A DNA stretch of 64,000 bases from Sandarakinorhabdus cyanobacteriorum (GTDB taxonomy: Bacteria; Pseudomonadota; Alphaproteobacteria; Sphingomonadales; Sphingomonadaceae): positions 1-64,000 of the forward strand of contig NZ_NOXT01000106.1 of the NCBI RefSeq assembly GCF_002251755.1. The letters are read 5' to 3'. This document shows, piece after piece, positions 8,714 through 18,285 of the stretch (position 1 is the first letter of the stretch; each line of letters starts with the position of its first letter). A model generated the notes under the pieces. It searched no databases. It was not told the DNA's origin and was given only the letters and a program-made list of their open reading frames with translations. The position numbers and the translations under genes are program-made.

Positions 8714-9712
8714 TCATGGCTTTTTTTGGGGCACCCGATGCGCCGGGGCCGCAATCACCTGCCAGCGCACGCCCTGCCCGGGCAACACGCGGCAGCGCAC
8801 CCCCGCCAGCGTGCCGGCCTGCCCGGCCCCGAGTCGCGCCGCCAGCCGCGCCACCGCGCTGCCCCGCGCCGGGGCTCCGCCGCTCTGCGACACCGCCCGC
8901 GCCAGCAACCGCTGCACCAGCGCGGCCGGCAGGCCCGCCACATCAAGGATCAGCGCCGGCCCCGCCGCCTCCACCCGGCTGCGCCAGGCCAGATCGGCGG
9001 CCCAGGCCAGCGCCTCGGCCTCGGCCGCCAGATGCGCTGCTGCCGCCGCCAGCGCCGCCGCATCCAGCGCCGGCGTGGCCGCCAGCAGCGCCCGCACCGC
9101 CGTGCGATCATGGCGCGGATCATGGTTGGCCGGATCATCCACGCTCTGCCAGCCGGCCGCCGCCGTGATCGCACCCAGTTCGGCACGGCGCAGCGCCAAC
9201 AGCGGCCGCACCAGCAGCACGCCGCCCAGATCGCGCCGCGCCCGGATGCCGGCCAGGCCATCGCCGCCGCTGGAGCGGTTCAACCGCATCAACAGGGTTT
9301 CGGCCTGATCATCGGCGTGATGCGCGGTCAGCAGCAGGCCATGGCCATGGGCGCGGCACCAATCGGCCATCAGGGCATAGCGGGCGGCGCGGGCGGCGGC
9401 CTGCACATTGGCGCGGATCGGTGGGCCGTCGCGGTGCAGGATCACCTGGGGCAGGCCGCGCGCCGCGCATTGCGCCGCCACCCCGGCGGCTTCAGCGGCC
9501 GCGGCAGCGCGCAGGCCATGATCCACCGTCAACGCCGTGATGCGGCCAGGAAAGGCGGCGGCGGCCAGCGTGAGCAGCGCCAGGCTGTCGGGCCCGCCGG
9601 AAACCGCGATGGCCAGACGTTCATCGGGCCGCACCGGCCGGCCCAGCGCGTGCGCGGTCAGCGCGGCGGCATCGGGCAGCGTGAATGCGGGCGCTGGCGT
9701 CAGGCCGGGCAC
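8714..9712 (-). CDS. tilS: tRNA(Ile)-lysidine synthase
   Basis: Adds lysine to C34 of the tRNA-Ile CAU anticodon so that it reads AUA. The 332-residue protein has the N-type ATP-pyrophosphatase P-loop S-G-G-P-D-S at residues 38-43, and the TilS segment T-A-H-H-A-D-D-Q-A-E-T further on. The frame stays open far upstream inside cpoB. The GTG at 9712 is chosen because it overlaps the cpoB end by 13 bp and gives the usual N-terminal length. It lies downstream of cpoB and upstream of ftsH, so it is probably translationally coupled to cpoB. Confidence 0.93.
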   Translation of the reverse strand: MPGLTPAPAFTLPDAAALTAHALGRPVRPDERLAIAVSGGPDSLALLTLAAAAFPGRITALTVDHGLRAAAAAEAAGVAAQCAARGLPQVILHRDGPPIRANVQAAARAARYALMADWCRAHGHGLLLTAHHADDQAETLLMRLNRSSGGDGLAGIRARRDLGGVLLVRPLLALRRAELGAITAAAGWQSVDDPANHDPRHDRTAVRALLAATPALDAAALAAAAAHLAAEAEALAWAADLAWRSRVEAAGPALILDVAGLPAALVQRLLARAVSQSGGAPARGSAVARLAARLGAGQAGTLAGVRCRVLPGQGVRWQVIAAPAHRVPQKKP

Positions 9713-10617
9713 TTGGCCTTGGTGCGCTGGCGGCCGGCATCGGCCTTCTGCGTGTCGGTCAGCTTGGCGCCATACACGCTGTCCAACTCGCCGAGCACCT
9801 GGCAGGCATCCTTGGGCTTGGCCATGGCATTCAATGCGCCAGCCAGCCCGATCAGCGCATCCGGCGCCGGGGCCGATCGCGGCGCCGTCTGATACACATC
9901 CAGGAACGCCTTGGCCGCCTGCGGCTGCTGATTGCGGGCAGCAAAGCTGCGGCCCAGCCAATATTTGGCCTGCGCGACACGCGGCGATTTCGGCCAATCG
10001 GCGATGAACTGGGTCATGGCGGCTTCAACGCCCGGCCAGTCCTTGGCCGTCACCTTGGGATAGGCGCCAGCCCAGGCCGCATCGGCGGTTTTCGGCGCAG
10101 CCGCCGGCTTGGCCGGGGTAGCGGAGGCAGCGGCCGGCTTGCCCGGTGCGGCGACGGCGGCAACCGGCCCGGAGGCAGCAGCACCCGCAGCCGGCGCAGG
10201 CGCGGCGGCATCGGCGGCCGGTTCCGGCGGCTTTTCCAACGCGTTCAGGCGAAATTCGACATCGCCCTTCATGCGGCGCTGCGCGTCTTCCAGCGCCCGC
10301 AGCTTGTATTCGATGGCTTCGATCTGGCCAGTCAGGCCCTTCAGGCTCGATTCCAGCCCCTCCACCCGCGCAGTCAGGTCAACAATCGGGCTGGTGGCCG
10401 GTGCGGCTTCGGGGGCCGGAGCCGGCGGCGGTGCTTCAGTGGGGGTTTCCGGCGCGAAAAAGCGATTGTCGTCGCCCGGAAACACCTTGCGCTGCACGGC
10501 GCGCATCTCGGACTCCAGCTTGCCGACCCGCTTGTCCAGCTTGCCGACATCCACCGCCTGCGCCGCCAGCGGAACAGGCACGGCCAGGATCATCAGGGCA
10601 GGCAAAACGAAACGCAC
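9700..10617 (-). CDS. cpoB: Tol-Pal system protein CpoB (YbgF)
   Basis: Periplasmic protein that coordinates outer-membrane constriction with septal peptidoglycan synthesis through TolA and PBP1B. The 305-residue sequence begins with a signal peptide ending A-L-A-A-Q-A, continues with coiled-coil segments (about 25-45 and 85-125) and an Ala/Pro linker, and ends in TPR repeats (A-K-Y-W-L-G-R-S-F-A-A-R and similar). The start is GTG, 5 nt after the upstream HTH gene. The rest of the tol-pal cluster is not in this window. Confidence 0.88.
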   Translation of the reverse strand: MRFVLPALMILAVPVPLAAQAVDVGKLDKRVGKLESEMRAVQRKVFPGDDNRFFAPETPTEAPPPAPAPEAAPATSPIVDLTARVEGLESSLKGLTGQIEAIEYKLRALEDAQRRMKGDVEFRLNALEKPPEPAADAAAPAPAAGAAASGPVAAVAAPGKPAAASATPAKPAAAPKTADAAWAGAYPKVTAKDWPGVEAAMTQFIADWPKSPRVAQAKYWLGRSFAARNQQPQAAKAFLDVYQTAPRSAPAPDALIGLAGALNAMAKPKDACQVLGELDSVYGAKLTDTQKADAGRQRTKAKCPA

Positions 10618-10622
10618 GGGGT

Positions 10623-11642
10623 TCAGGCTCCGGGATTGGCGGGTTGCGGCGACACCGCGGCCGGATTGGCGGCGGCTGGCGCCTGATTTGCCGCCGCGGG
10701 CATTGCCGGCACCTGAACAGGCGCACGCCGCGGGCGCACCACCGGCGGCGGCAGCGGCGCTGCGGGATCAAAGCGCGCCGCCAGCGCCGCCGCCGTCAGC
10801 ACCACGCCATCAATCGTCTGCACCGGCCCGCCCAGCGGCGGCAGCTTCACGCCAGCAACGCTCACCTCGATCACCCCGGCCTTGCCGGCACGCAGCACCA
10901 GGTCCGAACCGGCCGGCACCGCATAACGCTCCCCGGCGGCCAGCACGCCCATGAAGGCGCGGCGGCGGGTGGTGCGGTCATAAATCTTCAGCCACACATC
11001 CTCACGCGCCAGCAACACCACCGGCCCGGCCGTGGGAATGGCCGGTGCTGCGGCAGGTGTGGCAGCCGGATCCGCCAGAGGTTCGGCCATATGCACTGCA
11101 CCGCCATAGGACGGCGCAGCGGCAACCGGCGCAGGCGCAAATGGCGCAGGCGCGACATTGTCGGGGCTGGCCACCGGCGTCGGCGGTGGCGGCGGCGCAT
11201 CAAACACCCCGGCACCATACAGGCCCAGGCCAATCACCACGGCCGCCAGCAGGCCCAGGCTGCCCCAGGCCAGGCCGCGCGACGGCAACCGCGCCTCATC
11301 CACCGGGGGCGATTCCGGCACGCTCGGCACATGCGGCATCAGGCTGGTTTCTGCCCGGAACTGGGCCGCCACCGCCTCGGCATCCAGGCCGATGGCGCGG
11401 GCATAATTTTTCACGAAACCCAGCGCATAGGGCAGCGCCGGCAGCGCGGCATGATCATCGGCCTCGATCGCCATCAGGTGGCGCAGCGGCACCCGGGTTT
11501 CGCGGGCAATATCCACCAGCTCGCGCCCCAGGGCGGCACGGGCCTCGGCAAGAACGGCGCCCGTCGTCATGGCCGGCCCGCCCGGCCCGGACACAATTGT
11601 CTTGAGCGGTGAAGGTGTCCCTTCCGCATCATCCTGTTCCAC
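10623..11642 (-). CDS. RodZ-like membrane-anchored HTH protein (DUF4115)
   Basis: The 339-residue protein has an N-terminal cytosolic HTH_25 domain (about residues 27-90), one transmembrane helix at about 123-145, a long Ala/Pro-rich periplasmic linker and a C-terminal DUF4115 domain (W-L-K-I-Y-D-R-T-T region). This matches RodZ, which links MreB to the cell wall, although no mre genes lie nearby and other regulators share the layout. The GTG start at 11642 has a strong GGGGAGGG ribosome site. It heads the minus-strand run to cpoB and tilS. Confidence 0.8.
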   Translation of the reverse strand: MEQDDAEGTPSPLKTIVSGPGGPAMTTGAVLAEARAALGRELVDIARETRVPLRHLMAIEADDHAALPALPYALGFVKNYARAIGLDAEAVAAQFRAETSLMPHVPSVPESPPVDEARLPSRGLAWGSLGLLAAVVIGLGLYGAGVFDAPPPPPTPVASPDNVAPAPFAPAPVAAAPSYGGAVHMAEPLADPAATPAAAPAIPTAGPVVLLAREDVWLKIYDRTTRRRAFMGVLAAGERYAVPAGSDLVLRAGKAGVIEVSVAGVKLPPLGGPVQTIDGVVLTAAALAARFDPAAPLPPPVVRPRRAPVQVPAMPAAANQAPAAANPAAVSPQPANPGA

Positions 11643-11845
11643 TGGGCGACCCTCCCCTGGGACGGGGAAGCTCTCGCATGATTCGCTGGCGAGTCAATCA
11701 GGCCATTGTCTTGATTCGGGCAACCGGAATTTTGCGTCGCAGCAACGAATCTTGCCCAATTCCCGGCCTTGCCCTATGGGCGCAGCCGATTCTGCCGGCG
11801 TGGTGCCGGTGATGCCCCCACCCGCTGTCCGGAACATTCCACATC

Positions 11846-13666
11846 ATGACCACCCGCAACATCGCGATCATCGCGCACGTCGACCATGGCAAGACCACGC
11901 TGGTCGACCAGCTGTTCCGCCAGTCCGGCACCTTCCGCGACAACCAGCGCGTCGCCGAAAGGGCCATGGATTCCAACGATCTGGAAAAGGAACGCGGGAT
12001 CACCATCCTGGCCAAATGCACCAGCATCGAATGGAACGGCACCCGCATCAACATCGTCGACACGCCCGGCCACGCCGATTTCGGCGGCGAGGTGGAACGC
12101 ATCCTGTCGATGGTCGATGGCGTGATTCTGCTGGTCGATGCCGCCGAAGGCCCGATGCCGCAGACCAAGTTCGTCTGCGGCAAGGCGCTGGCGCTCGGCC
12201 TGCGGCCGATTGTCGTCGTCAACAAGATTGATCGGCCCGATGCCCGTGCGTCGGAAGTGCTCGACGAAGTGTTCGATCTGTTCGTTACCCTTGATGCCAA
12301 TGATGACCAGCTGGATTTCCCGGTGCTCTATGCCTCCGGCCGTGGCGGCTATGCCGGCCCAACCGATGATGTGCGCTCCGGCGATCTCACCCCGCTGTTC
12401 GAAAAGATCGTCGGCCATGTGCCGTCGCCGTCGGGTGATCCCGATGCGCCGTTCCGCATGCTGGTCTCCCTGCTCGATCGCGACAATTTCCTTGGCCGCA
12501 TCCTCACTGGCCGGGTCATGTCGGGCACGCTGAAGGTCAACAGCCAGATCCACGCGCTGAACCCGGACAACACGGTGGCCGAAGTCGGCCGCGCCTCCAA
12601 GATCTTCGCCTTCCGTGGCCTTGAGCGGGTGCCGGTGGACGAAGCCAAGGCCGGTGACATCATCGCGCTCGCCGGCCTGACCAAGGCCACCGTGGCCGAC
12701 ACCATCGCCGAGCAGAGCGTGACCGAAGCGCTGGCCGCCCAGCCGATCGATCCGCCCACCCTGTCGATGACCTTCAGCGTCAATGACAGCCCCTATGCCG
12801 GCAAGGATGGCAGCAAGGTCACCAGCCGCATGATTGCTGACCGGCTGGCCCGCGAAGCCGAAGGCAATGTTGCCATCCGGATCACCGAACTGCCGTCGAA
12901 GGACGCGTTCGAAGTCGCCGGGCGCGGCGAACTGCAGCTGGGCGTGCTGATCGAAACCATGCGCCGCGAAGGCTTTGAACTGTCGATCAGCCGCCCGCGC
13001 GTGATCTTCGACAAGGATGAAGCCGGCAACCGCACCGAGCCCTATGAAACCGTCGTCATCGATGTGGACGAGCAGTTCAGCGGCACGGTCGTCGAGAAGA
13101 TGGCCCAGCGCAAGGCCGAGATGACCGACATGCGCCCCTCGGGCGGCGGCAAGACCCGCCTCACCTTCTCCGCCCCGTCGCGCGGCCTCATCGGCTATCA
13201 CGGCGAATTCCTGTCCGACACGCGCGGCACCGGCATCATGAACCGGCTGTTCGAGAAATATGGCCCCTACAAGGGCCCGATCTCCGGCCGGCTGAACGGC
13301 GTGCTCATCTCCACCGACAATGGCGAGGCCGTGGCCTATGCGCTGGGCTATCTGCAGCCGCGCGGCACGCTCATGATCGCGCCGGGCGAGGCCGTCTATC
13401 AGGGCATGATCATCGGCGAGAACGCCCGCGAGGAAGACCTGGAGGTCAACCCGCTGAAATCCAAGCAGCTGACCAACTTCCGCGCCAGCGGCAAGGATGA
13501 CGCCATCCAGCTCAGCCCGCCCAAGAAGCTGACGCTGGAACAGGCCATCGCCTATATCGACGAGGATGAGCTGGTGGAGGTGACGCCCAACCACATCCGC
13601 CTGCGCAAGATCCACCTCGATCCGCACGAACGCAAGCGCGCCAGCCGCGCCCGCGCTGCCGGCTAA
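11846..13666 (+). CDS. typA: Ribosome-associated GTPase TypA/BipA
   Basis: Translational GTPase acting in 50S assembly and stress adaptation. The 606-residue protein carries G1 A-H-V-D-H-G-K-T-T near the N-terminus, G3 D-T-P-G-H, G4 N-K-I-D and the BipA-specific C-terminal domain ending in the R-A-S-R-A-R-A basic tail. The length is normal. The ribosome site is weak (CCGGAAC). The 203-bp gap to the divergent RodZ-like gene must hold both promoters, but I see no clear sigma-70 pair. Confidence 0.96.
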   Translation: MTTRNIAIIAHVDHGKTTLVDQLFRQSGTFRDNQRVAERAMDSNDLEKERGITILAKCTSIEWNGTRINIVDTPGHADFGGEVERILSMVDGVILLVDAAEGPMPQTKFVCGKALALGLRPIVVVNKIDRPDARASEVLDEVFDLFVTLDANDDQLDFPVLYASGRGGYAGPTDDVRSGDLTPLFEKIVGHVPSPSGDPDAPFRMLVSLLDRDNFLGRILTGRVMSGTLKVNSQIHALNPDNTVAEVGRASKIFAFRGLERVPVDEAKAGDIIALAGLTKATVADTIAEQSVTEALAAQPIDPPTLSMTFSVNDSPYAGKDGSKVTSRMIADRLAREAEGNVAIRITELPSKDAFEVAGRGELQLGVLIETMRREGFELSISRPRVIFDKDEAGNRTEPYETVVIDVDEQFSGTVVEKMAQRKAEMTDMRPSGGGKTRLTFSAPSRGLIGYHGEFLSDTRGTGIMNRLFEKYGPYKGPISGRLNGVLISTDNGEAVAYALGYLQPRGTLMIAPGEAVYQGMIIGENAREEDLEVNPLKSKQLTNFRASGKDDAIQLSPPKKLTLEQAIAYIDEDELVEVTPNHIRLRKIHLDPHERKRASRARAAG

Positions 13667-13833
13667 CCGCTTCGTCACTTGGCATTGTGGGCTGCGGCGC
13701 CGACTGGGCGCCGTGGCGCGGCTGCGACAATGGCGCGATTGTGGCCAGGGCCAGATGCGCCTAGGCCGCGCGCTCCCTGTCTAAAGTCCCGCCGCAGCGG
13801 GCCAGGCTGATGCCTCAAGCTGGAGTTTTCCCC

Positions 13834-14460
13834 ATGACCTCCGCCATTTATGACGATGATGCCCCGATGGACGCACCGGCTCCGGCCGATTTCGTCACCA
13901 TCCCGCAGGCCGAAGCCGAAGAGGCGGTGCGCACGCTGATCCGCTGGACTGGCGATGATCCCACCCGCGAAGGCCTGCTCGATACGCCCAAGCGTGTCGC
14001 CAAGGCCTGGCGCGAATATACCAAGGGCTATGCCGAAGATCCCGGCCAGCATCTGTCCCGCACCTTCGCCGAAGTCGGCGGCTATGACGAGATCGTGATC
14101 CTGCGCGACATCCCGTTCCAGTCCCACTGCGAACATCACATGGCCCCGATCATCGGCAAGGGCCACATCGCCTATCTGCCGCGCAGCCGCGTCGTCGGCA
14201 TTTCCAAGCTGGCGCGCGTGCTGCACGGCTATGCCCGCCGCCTGCAGGTGCAGGAACGCCTCACCGCCGAAGTCGCCGATTGCATCCAGACCCATCTTGA
14301 TCCGGTCGGCGTCGCCGTGGTGATCGAAGCCACGCACGCCTGCATGTCGGCGCGCGGTGTGATGACCCCCGGCGTGGTGATGACCACCAGCCGCATGATG
14401 GGCGTGTTCCGCGACGAACCGAGCAGCCGTTCCGAAGTGCTGCGCCTGATGGGCAAATAA
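13834..14460 (+). CDS. folE: GTP cyclohydrolase I
   Basis: Converts GTP to 7,8-dihydroneopterin triphosphate, the first step of tetrahydrofolate synthesis. With the start at 13834 (CTGGAG ribosome site, preferred over an ATG 8 codons upstream) it has 208 residues. Zinc ligands are Cys99 and His102 in C-E-H-H-M-A-P and Cys170 in H-A-C-M-S-A-R-G, so this is the zinc-dependent type IA enzyme. It is convergent with the PEP-CTERM gene, 6 nt away. Confidence 0.96.
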   Translation: MTSAIYDDDAPMDAPAPADFVTIPQAEAEEAVRTLIRWTGDDPTREGLLDTPKRVAKAWREYTKGYAEDPGQHLSRTFAEVGGYDEIVILRDIPFQSHCEHHMAPIIGKGHIAYLPRSRVVGISKLARVLHGYARRLQVQERLTAEVADCIQTHLDPVGVAVVIEATHACMSARGVMTPGVVMTTSRMMGVFRDEPSSRSEVLRLMGK

Positions 14461-14466
14461 GGCCGC

Positions 14467-15336
14467 TCAGGCCGGCAGCGCCCGCCGCTGCCGGCGCAGC
14501 GCCGCACCCGCCAGGCCAAAGCCGGCCAGCATCATCGCCCAGCTGGCCGGTTCCGGCACAGCCCCGGCAAAGCTCTGGGCATAATTGGCCCCGGTGGCGC
14601 CTGTGATATTGACGCCGGTGACGACATTGCCGTGCTGGTTCAGCACCTGCGAAACCCCGCCCCAGGTCACGGTGTGGGCAAAATCGCAGGTGCCCCCGGC
14701 CGTGTCCCCGATGTTGCGCGTCTGCGCAAACACCGCACAGGTGAGCGAGACCTTCACCGTCTGGCCCACCAGCGTGTCGAACGGGATGCTGAAGTTGAAC
14801 GTGCCGGTGTAAGGCCCGCCGTATCGCATCCCGTTCAGGCTGCCGGCGCCGCCCACCACGCCATTCTGGTTGCTCGCCGTGTAATTGAAATCAAACACGG
14901 TGGTGGCCAGATCCGGCAACTCCACCTTGATCTCGAAATTGGGATAGCCGCCATTGTCGCTCAACGGCACGGACGATGCCCGCGGCGACAGCAGGCCATC
15001 GATGATCAGGCTGGCAACAAAACTGCCCGACGTCAGCCCCGGCGCGCTGACCGTCAGCACATCGGTGAAGCTGACCACGCTGGTCATGCCGGACACCGTG
15101 TACATGCCGGTGGTGTTCACCGGCAGGTCGCTGGTGATCGAGGATTTCAGCACACCGGCCGCAGCAGCCGCCACATAATCGCCATCCGGCGTGCTGCCAC
15201 TGACCGGGTCCCGCGGGCCAGGCCCACTGTTGTTGGCATAGGTGCCCGACTGGCCCGACACATAGATTGATGTGGTCACCGCCATCGCCGGCGTGGCCAT
15301 CAGGCCCAGGGCGGCCGCCATCATGATGCTGCGCAT
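14467..15336 (-). CDS. PEP-CTERM sorting-domain protein
   Basis: A 289-residue exported protein with a signal peptide ending P-A-M-A. A beta-rich, Gly/Thr/Ser-rich body follows, and the C-terminus is a classic PEP-CTERM tag: V-P-E-P-A-S-W-A-M-M, a short hydrophobic segment, then a basic R-R-Q-R-R-A tail. Such tags direct proteins to exosortase for surface or matrix delivery. The start at 15336 is set by a GGGGGAAA ribosome site. Two cysteines (in the L-T-C-A-V-F and G-T-C-D-F stretches) may form a disulfide. Molecular function unknown. Confidence 0.85.
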   Translation of the reverse strand: MRSIMMAAALGLMATPAMAVTTSIYVSGQSGTYANNSGPGPRDPVSGSTPDGDYVAAAAAGVLKSSITSDLPVNTTGMYTVSGMTSVVSFTDVLTVSAPGLTSGSFVASLIIDGLLSPRASSVPLSDNGGYPNFEIKVELPDLATTVFDFNYTASNQNGVVGGAGSLNGMRYGGPYTGTFNFSIPFDTLVGQTVKVSLTCAVFAQTRNIGDTAGGTCDFAHTVTWGGVSQVLNQHGNVVTGVNITGATGANYAQSFAGAVPEPASWAMMLAGFGLAGAALRRQRRALPA

Positions 15337-15493
15337 GTTGTTTCCCCCGAAACGGGCGCGGCTGCGCGCCCCAGTGCAGAACCCCATTTTGCGGCGGTAA
15401 TTGCCCCGGTCAACGTCATTTGCCTTTGCCCGGTTTGCCCACCGCCGCCGGCCCCTGTATGAGCCGCCGGCAACCACAACCGAGTATCACATC

Positions 15494-16879
15494 ATGGGGC
15501 AGGCCCCCGATCACCCCCAGGCGGCCGGTTCCGGCCTGCGCGCGCTCGTCACGCTGGCGGCGCCGGTGGTTGCGTCGCGCCTGGGCATCATGGCGATGGG
15601 CCTTGTCGATACCATCGTCGTCGGCCGCCACAGCTCGGCTGATCTCGGCTATCACGCGCTGGCCTGGGCGGTCACCGGCGTGGTGCTCACCACCGCGCTG
15701 GGCCTGCTGCACGGCGTGCAGGTGATGACCAGCCAGGCCATCGGCGAAGGCCGCGCGGCCGACACCGGCGCCATCCTGCGCCGCGGCCTTGTCTATGCGC
15801 TGTGGATTGCCGTCGCCTGCGCCAGCTTCCTGGCCCTGGCCGGCGGCCCGATCCTCACCGCCTTCCACATGGCGCCGGGCCTCGCCGAAGGCGCCACCCC
15901 GGTGCTGCAGGTGCAGGCGGTCTCGCTGATTCCGATCATCATCGCCGATGCCGGCCTGTTCTGGCTGGAAGCGCACGGCCGCGCCCTGCCCGGCACCATC
16001 GCCATGTGGCTGGCCAACATCATCAACCTCGCGGTCAATCTGTGGCTGGTGCCCGGCGGCAATCTGCTCGGCGTCGAAGGCGCCGTTGCCAGCGCCTGGG
16101 CCACCTTTGCCAGCCGCGGCTTCCTGCTCATTGCGCTCGCCATCATCATCATCCGGTGGGACAAGGCGCGCGCCTATGGCGTGTTCACCCGCGCCCCCGA
16201 TGATCCGGCCGCCGCCCAGGCGATGCGGCGCGTCGGCTATGGCGCGGCCGGCAGCTATTTCATCGAGTCGTTGGCCTTTTCGGCCATGGCGGTGTTCGCC
16301 GGCTGGATCAGCGCCACGGCGGTCGCGGTCTGGGCCGTCGTCATCAACGTGGCAGCGCTGATCTTCATGGTGCCGCTCGGCCTGTCAGTCGCCACCTCGG
16401 TGCTGGTCGGCCGCGCCTATGGCGCGCGCGACCGGGCGGCGATGCTGGCCTCGGCCGGCCAGGGCTTTGCCCTCACCACCGTGCTGCTGCTGCTGGTCTC
16501 GGCCGGCGTCTGGCTGGTGCCGGATCTGATCGCGTCGGCCTATTCGCGCGATCCCGCCGTCATCGCCGGCATCGCCAGCGCCATGATCCTTTCCAGCCTC
16601 TTCTTCCTCGCCGATGGCCTGCAGGTGGTCGGCGCCCAGTCGCTGCGCGCCCGGTCCGACATCGTGGTGCCCACCGCCACCCACATGTTTTCCTATGTGG
16701 TGGTGATGATGCCGCTGGCCTGGTGGCTGGGGGTGAAATCCGGCGGCGGGGTGGATGGCCTGATCTGGGCGATCATCGCCGCCAGCCTGCTCTCGGCCCT
16801 GCTGCTGTCGGGCCGCTTCATCCTGCTCGGGCGCCGGCCACTGCCGCCGCCGGCCGAACCCGCTTCGCCCCTCGCCTGA
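15494..16879 (+). CDS. MATE-family multidrug/solute efflux transporter
   Basis: A 461-residue inner-membrane protein with about 12 hydrophobic helices and the MATE pattern, including A-P-V-V-A-S-R-L-G-I-M-A-M-G-L-V-D in helix 1 and the duplicated second-half helix. It exports cationic or xenobiotic compounds in exchange for Na+ or H+. The ATG at 15494 gives the normal N-terminus; no good ribosome site is visible. The 3' end overlaps the convergent monooxygenase gene by 62 bp. Confidence 0.9.
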   Translation: MGQAPDHPQAAGSGLRALVTLAAPVVASRLGIMAMGLVDTIVVGRHSSADLGYHALAWAVTGVVLTTALGLLHGVQVMTSQAIGEGRAADTGAILRRGLVYALWIAVACASFLALAGGPILTAFHMAPGLAEGATPVLQVQAVSLIPIIIADAGLFWLEAHGRALPGTIAMWLANIINLAVNLWLVPGGNLLGVEGAVASAWATFASRGFLLIALAIIIIRWDKARAYGVFTRAPDDPAAAQAMRRVGYGAAGSYFIESLAFSAMAVFAGWISATAVAVWAVVINVAALIFMVPLGLSVATSVLVGRAYGARDRAAMLASAGQGFALTTVLLLLVSAGVWLVPDLIASAYSRDPAVIAGIASAMILSSLFFLADGLQVVGAQSLRARSDIVVPTATHMFSYVVVMMPLAWWLGVKSGGGVDGLIWAIIAASLLSALLLSGRFILLGRRPLPPPAEPASPLA

Positions 16880-18161
16880 TCTCGGCGGCCAGATCGGCCA
16901 CATAAGGCTCGAAATTCACCTGCATGGTGTGGCGGCGGCTGGCATAATAATGGCCCTGATATTTCTTCCCCTCGGCCACGATCACCCGGGCCATCTCGTC
17001 CGGCGGCGGCAGCGCATAGCGGCCGGTCAGCCACGCCACCAGCAGCTTTGATTGCTGCTCCGACAGGTTGACCAGTGTCGGCAGCGTCTGCGCCAGGCCC
17101 ATGAACCACAGGCCGTGCAAGGCCGGATCAGCCTGCACCATGCGCTTGAACAGCGGGATATGATTGTCCACCACCGGCGCGTCGTCGGGGTTCAGGAACG
17201 GAAAATCGATGTTGTAACCGGTGGCGGTGATGATCGCGTCCACCGCCTCGCGGCTGCCATCGCTGAACAGCACGCCATCGCCGTCCAGCCGGGCAATCGC
17301 CGGGCGCACGACGATGTCGCCACTGCCCACCCGGGTCAGAAACTCGCCGCTCACCGTCGGGTGCGCGTCCAGCGGCTCGTGATCGGGCGCCGGCAGGCCA
17401 TAATCTTCCATATTGCCCACCAGGCTCTTCACCTTGCGCCGCCCGATCCAGCGCGCCAGCCCCAGCGGCAGCCAGGGCGGCGCCGCCTGCTTGTCGGCCG
17501 GCACGCCGTTGAAATATTTGGGCAGCACCCACACGCCGCGCCGGGTCGAAACAATGCAGCGCGCCGTGATGCTGCGCTGGCCCAGTTCCGATGCGATATC
17601 GACCGCGCTGTTGCCCATGCCCACCACCAGCACGCGCTTGCCGATCAGATCCAGCGGCGCGAACGGCGTGCGATAATCATGGGCGTGGATGATGGGGCCA
17701 TCAAACGCCCCGTCCCACACCGGCCGGTTCGGGCTCCAGTGATGGCCATTGGCCACCACCACGGCGCGATAGGCGCGGGTGCCATGCTTCGTGGTCACAT
17801 CCCAACCGCCATCCCCCCGCCGCGCCACCGCCAGCACCGGCGTTTCAAACTGCACCCGCCCCCGCAGGCCGAAATGATCGACATAGGCGTTGAAATATTG
17901 GTTGATCAGGCTGTGGTGCGGAAAATCCGGCCAGTCCGCCGGCACCGGAAACTCCTCGAACTGCAGCCGCCATTTCGACGTGTCGATGTGCAGCGATTGA
18001 TAGGCGCTGCTCATGCCGTTGGGATTGTCATATGCCCAGTTGCCGCCAATCCGGTCCGATGTTTCGAACCAGTCAAAGGCGATGCCTTCGTCCACCAACC
18101 GCTTGGCCGTGGTGAAACCGGAACAGCCGGCACCGATCAGGGCAACAGGGCGCATGTTCAT
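16818..18161 (-). CDS. Flavin-containing monooxygenase
   Basis: A 447-residue FAD/NADPH monooxygenase. It has the FAD-binding G-A-G-C-S-G near residue 11, the FMO fingerprint F-D-G-P-I-I-H-A-H-D-Y (F-x-G-x3-H-x3-Y), an NADPH Rossmann motif G-M-G-N-S-A-V-D and the C-terminal T-G-Y-N-I-D-F segment. It should oxygenate N, S or carbonyl substrates, which cannot be deduced. It is divergent from the symporter; their shared 124-bp intergenic region contains a LacI-type half-degenerate palindrome, so it could belong to the sugar regulon. Confidence 0.88.
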   Translation of the reverse strand: MNMRPVALIGAGCSGFTTAKRLVDEGIAFDWFETSDRIGGNWAYDNPNGMSSAYQSLHIDTSKWRLQFEEFPVPADWPDFPHHSLINQYFNAYVDHFGLRGRVQFETPVLAVARRGDGGWDVTTKHGTRAYRAVVVANGHHWSPNRPVWDGAFDGPIIHAHDYRTPFAPLDLIGKRVLVVGMGNSAVDIASELGQRSITARCIVSTRRGVWVLPKYFNGVPADKQAAPPWLPLGLARWIGRRKVKSLVGNMEDYGLPAPDHEPLDAHPTVSGEFLTRVGSGDIVVRPAIARLDGDGVLFSDGSREAVDAIITATGYNIDFPFLNPDDAPVVDNHIPLFKRMVQADPALHGLWFMGLAQTLPTLVNLSEQQSKLLVAWLTGRYALPPPDEMARVIVAEGKKYQGHYYASRRHTMQVNFEPYVADLAAEIRRGAKRVRPAAAVAGARAG

Positions 18162-18206
18162 GGCCGCAGTCTATGGCCTGCACGCGCCTGCGCCACCTCA
18201 CGCTTT

Positions 18207-18218
18207 GCATACGAATAC
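18207..18218. promoter_or_regulatory. Candidate LacI-type operator upstream of the symporter
   Basis: GCATACGAATAC matches the perfect palindrome GCATACGTATGC found at the LacI/receptor promoter at 10 of 12 positions. It lies in the intergenic region between the monooxygenase and symporter genes, 67 bp before the symporter start. Confidence 0.45.
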
Positions 18219-18285
18219 CCGTGCGCCCACCATTGCCGGCCCCGCCCGGCCATGGCACCCGTTGGGCAAAAGGGGATGGATCAAC

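Noticed and set aside
6567-9308. A 913-codon plus-strand open frame across ftsH and tilS.
   Set aside because: Antisense shadow of two certain genes, with no family features.
11774-13678. A 634-codon minus-strand open frame across typA.
   Set aside because: Antisense of a highly conserved GTPase gene; no independent support.
13696-13712. GGCGCC inverted repeat after typA as a terminator.
   Set aside because: Only a 6-bp stem with no T-run; common by chance at this GC content.
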